From NCBI GenBank assembly GCA_032622095.1, contig CP136068.1, forward strand, positions 12,879,729 to 12,943,728: 64,000 nucleotides of DNA, in the 5' to 3' direction. Of this stretch, positions 25,669-34,945 are shown one piece after another. Position 1 is the first letter of the stretch; every line of letters starts with the position of its first letter. Under the pieces are notes generated by a model that saw only the letters and a list, made by a program, of their open reading frames with translations, was not told the DNA's origin and did no database searches. Position numbers and translations under genes: made by a program. The DNA comes from Siphonodentalium dalli (taxonomy: Eukaryota > Mollusca > Scaphopoda > Gadilida > Siphonodentaliidae).

Positions 25669-26992
25669 TACTATATATTTTGAGACTTCGTATATATGTG
25701 TGTATGTGTGTACTTCATAGAATCCAAAACGCGTGTACAGATTGAGCTCAAACTTCCTATGTAAGTGTCAAATCCCACCGACACGACCGTGGTCGCAGTT
25801 TAGAAAAGCTCAGAGCACCCGTTCTCCAATCTCAAATCACCGCAAAGGCACGGCGTGGGTTAATCAAGTGATTATTTAATGAGCGTTTGTTTTTGACGCA
25901 TCTCTATAAAGAGCGTCTGTTTGCCATTCAACGCTATTTGCATCTGCAGAGAGATATACGGAACATACATTAAATTTAAAAAACATTTGTTTCTGACCAA
26001 CCCTGCGAGCACGGATGGCGCGCTTTGTTTTTACAGTATATAGTTATATACCGAAATCATCCCAGATAATCACGAATATAGCATCAGATTTCTCCCCAGA
26101 TATACCGTTATAAAAAGCTACTGGAATCTGCCAATCTACGGGAAATTCCAGGGAATGCCGATTGAGCTCAAACTTGCTACCCACGGGAAGTGTCATATAT
26201 ATTAGTGTGTCCTTTATAGACTCGAACCGATTGAGCTCAAACTTGCTAAATAAGAAAATAGACCCCAAGCCGTAAATATCAACAACAACGATATTGCTAC
26301 CTACGGGGAGCAACGTTATTAGCATCTGCAGAATTATGCAGAGAGAAAATGCTTTCCTATTTTTAGAACGCAACACATGTTTACGTCGCGTTGGTGATTG
26401 AGGTTCACAACGGGGTTAATTGACTGTCCGCTCTTTGCGACGATGAGGTTCACGGCGGGGACTATTGACCAACACTCACAATTTCGTCTTTTGCATCAGA
26501 TACCAACACCTCGACCGATCGGGACGAAACTTGGTACGTGAGTGTAGTTTGACCAGGTAGTCGTCGCTGTCGTATTGGCGAGCCCGTGCGACGCCCGTGC
26601 AGCGCATGCGCAGACGAGATATCGGAAACGGGTGGAGCTATCGACTTGAAATTTGGTATGTGAATGTATCTTGCGCCGGGTACAAATTTTATCGGGTCGC
26701 CGAGCCCGTGCGACGCCCGTGCAGCGCATGCGCAGACGAGATCTCGGAAACGGGTGGAGCTATCGACTTGAAATTTGCTATGTGAATGTATCTTGCGCCG
26801 GGTACAAATTTTAGCGGGTCGCCGAGTCCGTGCGACGCCAGCTTCGCGCATGCGCAGACCAGATCTCGGAAACGGGTGGAGCTACCGGGTACAAATTTTT
26901 CTTATTGAAACGCGTGGAGCTAAAAATTAAAAAAAAATATTTAAAAAATGTCATGTTTCGGACAAGCCGCCGGTGGCGGGCTAACCTGCTAG
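25669..26992 (+). mobile_element. Non-autonomous Helitron, copy 3
   Basis: Directly abuts copy 2 and starts with the same ACTATATATTTTGAGACTTC word. It ends CGCCGGTGGCGGGCTAACCTGCTAG at 26992. It differs from copy 2 by three roughly 120 bp tandem units at 26590-26900 (ATCTCGGAAACGGGTGGAGC, TATCTTGCGCCGGGTAC, CGCATGCGCAGAC). Proteins read from these units are not genes. Confidence 0.82.
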
Positions 26993-27025
26993 TATTCTAT
27001 AATTACAATCATTGGTAAATAATAT

Positions 27026-27248
27026 ATGATCTTGAGCGCGATACCATTTCTGACATTGGTTTTCTTGTTTTTAGCTTGCCCGACAACCTATCGACTGAAC
27101 ACGGCTGCTAATATATGCTTCAATGTATCTGGCACACCATCCACTGCTTACGAAGCGAGGAATATTTGTTCCGCTGAAGGTGGCCGTCTAATCAGGATAT
27201 CATCCCTCGACATATGGCAAGCTGTGGCAACTGTGTTAAACGAAGAAG
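27026..27248 (+). CDS. C-type lectin domain gene, first half of the domain
   Basis: Reads CPTTYRLNTAANICFNVSG, then TAYEARNICSAEGGRLIRI, then a helix-like DIWQAVATVLNEEG. This is the N-terminal half of a C-type lectin-like domain: a Cys before the first strand, the alpha-1 helix A-x-x-x-C-x-x-x-G-G-x-L pattern, and the second helix. It ends at a GTAAAT donor (27249), phase 1. Two starts are possible. ATG at 27026 gives a 17-residue hydrophobic leader (MILSAIPFLTLVFLFLA), a good signal peptide. Alternatively TTTCTTGTTTTTAG is a splice acceptor with the exon beginning at 27075 (phase 1), the leader then being a translated pyrimidine tract. The Helitron end lies only 33 bp before the ATG. The family is carbohydrate-binding or pattern-recognition; ligand unknown. 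Confidence 0.72.
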
Positions 27249-27372
27249 GTAAATTGCACAAACACTCGCTACAGATACGAGCCGTGTCAACTCTATTAAG
27301 TAAAGCAGGTACATTGTACAAGCACCCGCTTCAAATGCAAGTCGTGGCAATTGTATTAAACAATTGCTATAA
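27249..27372 (+). repeat. Tandem copies of the lectin exon end with splice donor
   Basis: The segment running from AVATVLNEEG through the donor and about 35 bp of intron is repeated. Copy 2 (about 27283-27348) reads AVSTLLSKAG followed by GTACAT. Copy 3 starts VVAIVLNN and then diverges. The intronic parts also match (TTGCACAAACACTCGCT against TTGTACAAGCACCCGCT). Unit about 66 bp. Confidence 0.85.
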
Positions 27373-27639
27373 ATATACAGAATGGTTAATTCAACCCATA
27401 TGCAGTATGTTATTACACACCATGCAAATTGAAATATCACGGCATTTAATAATTAAACATATGTTGTTGCAAAATGTTTATATTGGTGCAAAGTATTCAC
27501 ATATGTTCATATTGGACTTATTTATTATGATGTAATATAAGCCTATAATGGACTAATATCCGTTATCCCGTAGTATGACTTGGCCACAGTGAACACATTA
27601 TAAAGAGCGAACATCGGGTAAGTCGATTTAGGTTAATCG

Positions 27640-28060
27640 ATTAGGTTCATGCATTGAACCTCTTTAAAATTGTATATATAAATTTAAATAGACGTAATTC
27701 AGATATTACAGATATCGATTTTTGAAGTTTGTTATTTCTCGAGATATGTAATAATATGTGGCACAGTAACACGTGGTCAAACGGAGGGTTGCGTACACAA
27801 TTGCGGATGAAGATGGATAACTCTAAAATCAAGTGGTAATACGGTAAAATTCCGTGATACTTGAGTGATAATACGGCCATATTTTGTTGAACAAAATGTT
27901 GATAAATAACGAATTTTGGGAAATTTGATACCATAGTTGACAGTGGTTAGCACTGTTTTGTTGCAATAAATCGATTCTGATAACTAAAGCGTATTTTGAA
28001 GAAACGTTGTTGTATCTTGATGTATTGGGACTGTCTGATCGGATTGAGTACCTTTAATTC
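27640..28060. mobile_element. Diverged copy of the MITE at 45685-46131
   Basis: Shares in order GATATCGATTTT, TGCGGATGAAGA-GGATAACTCTA, AATCAAGTGG, TTGACAGTGGTTAGCA-like, and the end CGGATTGAGTACCTTTAA. It sits in the lectin intron. The left end is degraded. Confidence 0.8.
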
Positions 28061-28238
28061 TTCTACTTTCCTAGTTTCCTGATTGTATATTTCAACATAA
28101 TCTGGTGCATGCTTGTTGCTGTAACCCCACTCCGATTTGTTGTTCTTCTCATGTTTGCTTCATCTGAATGTTTTATTCACCATTGTCAATGTTGGGCAAA
28201 ATAGTGTTCAAACCAAATTGTATATTTTTCTATTGCAG

Positions 28239-28420
28239 CATACACGTCCTTTGACGCATTTTATGTGGACGGCTCGGACGAGGGTTACGATGGTACATGG
28301 ACATATGCTGATGGAAGCCAGGTCACGTGGGCTAATTGGGCACCAGGAGAACCCGAACCACATAACACTTACAATTGTATGGAATTGTACAGAGGATTGA
28401 ATCTCCAGGACACCATATAA
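28239..28420 (+). CDS. C-type lectin domain gene, second exon (3' boundary unclear)
   Basis: Acceptor TTTTTCTATTGCAG ends at 28238. One base from the previous exon completes the codon, so the phases agree. It reads AYTSFDAFYVDGSDEG, WTYADGSQVTWANWAPGEPE, PHNTYNCMELYRG. W-T-Y-A-D-G-S, W-x-N-W-x-x-G-E-P and N-C-M-E are core lectin-domain motifs. The sugar-site tripeptide is EPE, not EPN or QPD, so classical calcium-dependent sugar binding is doubtful. The frame runs to TAA at 28420 without a GT donor where the domain should continue. The sequence beyond (28421-28465) is a degraded version of the domain end (YFISEIVI), so this copy may be a pseudogene. Confidence 0.7.
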
Positions 28421-30290
28421 TTATAGCAATATTATTTAGTACTTTATCTCTGAAATTGTGATAAAACCTTTTTGACAATGATGGGATTGAGCTGATATGT
28501 GGACATTTGTAAATAACAATTACATATGTGTAATTGTCGACAGACAGCGACGTGTATTGCATACTAATTGACATACCTAACAAACAAAATGTGAAACTGT
28601 TCAAAATAGTCCAGCATTTTATCGCGGAGACTAAACATTTCTAGTTAAATTTCACGATAACGAATTAATTTATCAATTAACACATATGTTTTTCGCCTCA
28701 GCATAGCATACACACTCGGCGTTGGCACCCAACACCAATCATTCTCATTCTCACCCTTCCTAAATAAACTGTTACAATCTTCCATCATCATATTTCCCAT
28801 TCACCACATGCAGCTGTAAATAAGTTACTTATTGTGCCACTTTGTTAAACAAATTGATTGTATCAATATATACCGGAGATGGGCTCACTAAGTTTTGTAA
28901 CTTATGTCCCAATCCATTTTATATTAAACTACAAATAAAATATGTTTAAAGAAAGACAGATCTTAGTCCGTTCTTAGAATCACCAACTATTATTGCAATA
29001 TGAATTACTACTTCATCTGTGAAATTATGGTATAAATTTCCAGTCGACAACTATTATTGTAATATGAATCACAACCTGATCTGTGAAATTGTGATATATA
29101 GCCTATTGGGTAATCAGGAAATTAAACTTATATGTGGTCAGTTTTAACAATCACATAATCAACAGACACATTCGCCGTATATTATATGTGAAGTTGTCGA
29201 CAGATAATGAATTCAATTGACATACTTTATGGGTTTCAGGTCACAACCTGGCGTTGCAATGCTGCTAACGCCTACTTCATCTGTGAAATTGTGATATAAG
29301 CTGGACAATGTGGAACGTGAACTTATGTTGAGAGATGGTCACCAAACAGAGTCGTATATGAACATTACATGGTGTACTCCTATCAGAGTTTACGTGGATT
29401 GATTCGACGAGAGTCACCCTCGAACGTAGACATATTATGCCAGAGTCACGTGTGTTGATTTTATCAGTGAAAGACCATAGATAACGGCGTTCGTTGCATG
29501 CGAACAGAGAGACCGTTTATAGAATCATCATCTATTATTCCATCTGTGAAATTATGCTATAATTTTGGACAATATGGAAAGTGATGATATATTTACTATG
29601 GAGTGACCACATATAACGACGTACATTGCATGCTAATGGAAGTATGTTATGATCGTCATATCACCAACTGGCATCGAAACAGAATTACCATTCAGTCTAT
29701 GAAATTCAGTCTATAACTTAGACAACGTGGGACAGTTTTCGTTGATTGATCCAATGAGGGTCACACTCGAACATGGAGATCGCTCCATATAAGCGCCTGG
29801 CGCTTGATGTCAAATCCTCTTCTCTCTCAGACTTATCATACTTACATATATATATGAACATCATCTTGTAAATTATTGTATAAATCTGGGATACAAAATA
29901 AATAATGTTTACACCAACATGGAAATATTATGACGTCAGAGTCACGTGGGTTAATTTGTATCAATGGAAGACCACATATAATGGCGTTCCTTGCATGCGA
30001 ATGAAGATACCGTTCTTAGAATCACCAACTATTATTCCAATATGAATTAGCACTTCATCTGTGAAATTGTGGTACACATTTGGACAATATGGAAAGTGAA
30101 GTTATGTGCACCATTGAGTGACCACATATAACGATGTCCATTTTGTTCTGATGGACATACATCATATCACCAACTTGCATCTAAATGGAATTACTATTAA
30201 ATCCGTGAAATTGTGATATCAGTTGGACACTGTGAGATCTGAACTTGTGTTGAGAGATGATCATCAAACATTACCCTTACCAAAATGTCC
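28421..30290 (+). pseudogene. Decayed tandem copies of lectin exon 2/3 sequence
   Basis: The domain-end code (NYYFICEI type) recurs at about 28437, 29000, 29060, 29255, 29547, 29690, 30055 and 30195, with stops or frameshifts in most. Longer pieces resembling exon 2 recur at 29388-29500 (TTTACGTGGAT, GACGAGAGT, CAGAGTCACGTGTG), 29728-29815 and 29905-30010 (ACATGGAAATATTATG, AGAGTCACGTGGGTTAAT, ACCACATATAATGG). Shared 3' flanks (TGTGAACTTGTGTTGAGAGATG) show that whole units were copied, not just motifs. Confidence 0.78.
29240..29299 (+). CDS. C-type lectin terminal exon candidate
   Basis: After an AG at 29238-29239 (GGGTTTCAG) the frame reads VTTWRCNAANAYFICEIVI then TAA. W-x-C followed by YFICE is the conserved last strand of the lectin domain, with both closing cysteines. 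It would join in phase 0, but the preceding exon lacks an obvious donor, so use of this exon is unproven. It is the best preserved member of a set of related copies. Confidence 0.5.
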   Translation, partial: VTTWRCNAANAYFICEIVI

Positions 30291-31390
30291 TAGGATATCC
30301 TAGGAATAAAACCTTGGAATAGTTAGGAAAATTCCTTGGAATTCCTAGGATATCCTAGGATCAGAGACCTTGGGAAAGCTTTACCAAGGTTTCCAACCTA
30401 GCTTTACCAAAGTTTCCAACCATGCTTTACCAAGCTTTACCAAGATTGCAGCCTAGCTTCACCAAGCTTTACTAAGGTTTCCAACCTAGCTTTACCAAGC
30501 TTTACCAAGGTTGTAGTCTAGCTTTACCAAGCTTTGCCAAGGTTGCAGCCAAGCTTTACCTAGCTTTACCAAGGTTGCAACCTAGCTTTACCAAGCTTTA
30601 CCAATGTTGTAAACGACATTGACCAAGGTTGCAACCCAGCTTTACCAAGCTTTACCAAGGTTGCAGCCTTTCTTTACCAAGCTTTACCAAGGTTGCAATT
30701 GTTTTGTATTTTAAAGGTGATTAATCTCTAATGACACTACAAAGGCTTCAACTTTGACAATATCATCATCATTAATGATACAATCTCTTGAAATTTACAA
30801 CAGTCATGAACCATGCCATATAATCATTCATGCTATTATTCATTCAAAGTTAACTTTTCAGTCAGGACAATGTGAGATGTGAACTTGTGTTGAGAGATGA
30901 TCATCAAACATTACCCTTACCAAAATGTCCTAGGATATCCTAGGAATAAAACCTTGGAATAGTTAGGAAAATTCCTTGGAATTCCAAGGATATCCTAGGA
31001 TCAGAGACCTTGGAAAAGCTTGGAAATCCTTTGGGCGGTACTGGAACGTTTCAAGTTAGGAAAACCTTGGAATACCTCAGCAAATTCAACCGAGCTCATC
31101 CAAGAATTTCCAAGCTTTACACAATCTTAATCATAACTTTTCCAAACTTTACCAAGCTTTACCAAGGTTTCCAACCAAGCTTTACCAAGCTTTACCAAGG
31201 TTGCAGCCTAGCTTCACCAAGCTTTACCAAGGTTTCCAGCCTAGCTTTACCAAGCTTTACCAAGGTTGCAGCCTAGCTTTACCGAGCTTTACCAATGTTT
31301 CCAACCTAGCTTTACCAAGGTTTCCAACCAAGCTTTACCAAGATTGCAGCCTAGCTTCACCAAGCTTTACTAAGGTTTCCAACCTATATT
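30222..31390. repeat. Duplicated segment with a CTTTACCAAG minisatellite
   Basis: The block starting TGAACTTGTGTTGAGAGATG and containing the palindrome CCTAGGATATCCTAGG occurs at 30230-30370 and again at 30875-31010. Each is followed by an array of AGCTTTACCAAGCTTTACCA and AGGTTGCAGCCTAG units (to about 30700 and 31385). Open frames in the array (KLYQG-type) are repeat artefacts. Confidence 0.9.
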
Positions 31391-34300
31391 AATCAATTAT
31401 GGTATGCCCATAAACGAAAAGAATGGCTAGAAAATTGATTATGCCATAATAAAATCTGTCCGGGTATTCTGAGAGTGTCTATAAGTAATAAACCAGACTA
31501 ACATGCTAACAGCATATCTAAAATGTCTGTTGACGGCACCGAATACACGGAATAGATTAGAAACAAAGAAGGTACTTACCTTTAACGGAATTTAAATGGA
31601 TCCGAAAATAATCCTATTAATTCCATGAAAATTATACTGTTTAAAAACATTAGAACCAGAGTAAATAAGATGAAATATTCCTTGAAAACAGGAGAAATAT
31701 CTCCACCCCACAGAAAACTGTACACAACTGACTGTCCGATGAAAACACACTGAGCTTATGGGAGGCAATGCACTGTACCCATATTTAGCCCAAAACATTC
31801 CACAGCAGATGTCCGGTGAATATAATTCAATAGAAATGAAGCTGTGCCCCCAGGGTATTAATTATGCAAACTGATCAAAGCCGTCCACAGGACAGCGGTA
31901 GATTTTCACTGACCACACGGGAGAAATACATGGGTTCATGGTTATCGATGCATGCTAAGTTGATCGATGTATTACACCACTGAGAACCTGTTTTGTTGGT
32001 ACTGTAGGGGCTGGAGTGGTGATTGTATGCATTTCGTTTATCAGTTAAGCTGTGGTCAGGAAAAATTAAAGTTCGTATGGTGACTTATCTATTGATTTTA
32101 GGTTTAAGTGGACGTATGAATTAGAAATTAGCTTACACATTTCGTTTAAAAGTTGTCTGAGGTCATGAAAATAAAAGTTGTATAGTGAACCATTGAATTG
32201 TTTTAAAGGGACATAACATATATAATAATGTAATTTAGGTTGTATTAAAAACCCATATATAATTAGCTATGTGAACCAAATAAGCCAAGCAAATTGTCTC
32301 AGGGGTTGTACATTTTATTCCGTTGTTTCACAAGGAATAACTATATATGAAATATTTGACATTTATGTAAAATGTCCGTAATTGGTGTGGGTGTTACATG
32401 ATAGTTGTTAGAATTACTAGCTGACAAGCTATAGATTACTCGACGGGTATGCCCAAATACGGGGCCCGTGATATTTGATTTGGCGTTCCAAGTTTATGGA
32501 ATCGTGCTTTGACACAAATGACGAGATTTGACTTGTCGGCGCTAATGATGTTGTAAAACGTTTATGTAATAGAGCATTAAGTTACATGCTGGTATACATG
32601 GAGATGTTTAGATTGGCATTCCAGGTTAATGGATAGCGATTTTTACGTGACATGCGTGATTCGACACGCAGTGCCAAAGATTTCTAAAATCTCAGTTGAT
32701 AGAGCATTTGTGCAAGATCGTTTTGTACCATGCTCGTATTTGTAGAAGCTTGGAGCCAAATTAAAATGTGAATTGGTTAGATTGTCATTTCAATGTTGAA
32801 ATCGTGTTCTACACGTATAAGCGTGTTGTAACGCTATTGACATTACCCAGATAATTCATTTCAGTGCTTACACAACGTATATGAAGTCCTTTCCACTAGA
32901 CAGTATTGAACCTTTATTTATGCCCAAATTCAAGATCGAGTTGAACTTTATTCATCTTTCGTATCGAAACAAGGCAAATATAACCCTCCACAGGAAGTCA
33001 AATTCTGGATATTAAACCATATTGATCCTTTGTCAAATATCGCCCGAATTCAAGGTCAAATTGAAATTCATTCCAATTTTCATACCGACACAAGGCGATT
33101 ATTTGAACATAGCTATGACGATGGGATCGACGCCTCTATCGTTTGGATCTGGATCCGCTGGGTATTCGGAATGGAGCCAGGACGAACGGGGTTAATAGGG
33201 AGGCCACTATTAACTCCCAACACGGAATGAGAAGCTAATATTCCAGGATGGTGCCATTCTCCTGTTCGGAACAATTCCTGCTATCGACGATTCGGATTAT
33301 GACATTCATGTGTTAAAACTTATGTTTTACTGTGTTACATGTATATTCCAAATGGGATAGTTTGGATCTCCACTCACGGAATTCTCAAGTTTTTTGTCTT
33401 AGGACAAAAATTTTGAAAAAGGTGATGAGAGTTATGTAATACTTTCAGACGACGTCGACGTATGTAAGTAGGGTTAATCGTAGCTGAAAGTTCAATGTCT
33501 TTAGCTGATAGTCCGGTGTCCTAAATTGCTGGGAATTATAGCTGAGTGGATGACCTATAATTATGGGTCGTTGACTTTTGGAGTTAAATGCTTTGTCAAA
33601 GCGGATTATTAATTGTCCATCTGATTTGATGTAAGCGACACGGGTTCCCAGCAAGTCACGACATTTGATGGGCTAGGGGCGTTGTCATTTTCAGCGGATA
33701 TATACTAGGAGAGCCAAGCTCTCGGAGACTCTTGCAGAGACTCTTGCTCAGACTCTCGACTCGAACGCATTAGCGAGAAACCATGTTATTACACTTTTCT
33801 CCGTGGCCACCTGATGTGACTATTGTAAATATTTGTACAATAAAATTCATCAACGTGTTTCCGAGAATTCCAACTTAATGGTTAGAACCTGGGGAGTGCT
33901 ACAAACACCACGGTATGTGTTTTCTATAAGGGAACGAAATACTACTGATAAAACATACAAATAGCGTAATGCGTCAATACCTCTTGTGTTCTTTCTATCA
34001 GTTGCCATTTTGCCATGTCCGTTTTTAAGATTATGGTTTCGAGAAGCCAAACACGGGCACGAGAGCATTGCATGTAATCATTAAGCCTACCGCTGATTTT
34101 GACCTGATACCAATATAATTAAGTATAAAATAATCACGCAAACCGACCTGCATTACCTTCATGTGAGTAACAAGAAGTTTGAAAGGCACTATTTTCCCAT
34201 AAACCGACTCGTGGTCGTCAATTATGGCAACAGGTTTTTTGACTGTCTATGTTACACAGTCAAATCAAATAATATTATGTCATGCGTGTCTTATGAAATA

Positions 34301-34459
34301 TTTCCATGTATATATTTGTCCCACCAACATTATTACGCCATGTTGGTAAATAGACTCCGCTGCTCACGGTGCTCAACCACAATTGTGTATGACGGCTGTT
34401 TATTTTCAAATTCATTGTAATATGACCTGCAGGGACGGAAAAACAAGTACATGTCTTAC
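31391..34459. other. No exon recognised
   Basis: Mostly unique AT-rich sequence. Around 32925-33110 two related segments carry AATTCAAG-TC and ACAAGGC words. Bases 33715-33845 hold repeated GAGACTCTTG, then CTTTTCTCCGTGG and an AATAAAA word, which could be a transposon 3' end, but nothing diagnostic was found. Later exons of the - strand PAN gene would lie here; none was identified. Confidence 0.4.
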
Positions 34460-34786
34460 CTCTGGGTGGTCACCAACATCCAAACGACGCCAAGTTAAGT
34501 CGCCACGACAACCAGGATCCCACGCGGAAGTATTTGCAAAGACACACATTTTGGTCCTGACATTGAAAGCAATTGCCACACATTGTCTGCAATGCACACA
34601 TGCATTAACACATCGTATAATATTCCAGGTGTGAAAGTTTGTAAATGCTATACTAGGTTCTCCACTGGAACAACCAAAGTCTATATTAGGCAGACTAATA
34701 CACAATATGCATCCACTCATTACACACGCAGTCAAGATCCAAACATAGGTGCATGGACATAGGTAACGCACTCCGTAAGACATCAT
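34460..34786 (-). CDS. Secreted PAN/apple-like domain protein, first exon
   Basis: A - strand frame of 109 codons that ends at a consensus GTAAGA donor (34459 downward), phase 0. Residues about 14-32 (VWILTACVMSGCILCISLP) are hydrophobic and could be a signal peptide. After it come IAFTNFHTW, then IIRCVNACVHCRQCVAIAFN and a C-V-F strand, W-D-P-G-C-R-G-D-L-T-W-R-R-L. C-x3-C-x2-C-x-C plus a hydrophobic AFN strand is the usual PAN/apple core. Downstream exons were not found. Apple-type domains mediate protein or sugar contacts in secreted and surface proteins; the role here is unknown. The 23 bp satellite begins about 160 bp upstream of the start codon. Assignment is by motif only. Confidence 0.55.
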
Positions 34787-34945
34787 CGTGCTAAGACCTC
34801 AACTACTTTGGTACAATACATGAATGTGTGAGTATAAATCTAGGGAGATGCGAGCGCGATTAAATAAGATACATAATTATTTCCCTCTCTATCCAATATT
34901 TATGAATTTATTTCCCGTCACATTAAAAGTATTCAGCGAGTACAA

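Noticed and set aside
26462-26851. Arg-rich 129-codon frame, - strand
   Set aside because: Lies in the 120 bp tandem units of a Helitron and repeats itself with them.
33030-33230. Possible lectin-like exon (WIWIRWVFG)
   Set aside because: Superficial tryptophan spacing only; lacks the conserved Cys and G-E-P motifs and splice sites.
33660-33860. Possible solo LTR or transposon 3' end with AATAAAA
   Set aside because: No paired terminus, primer site or target duplication could be found.
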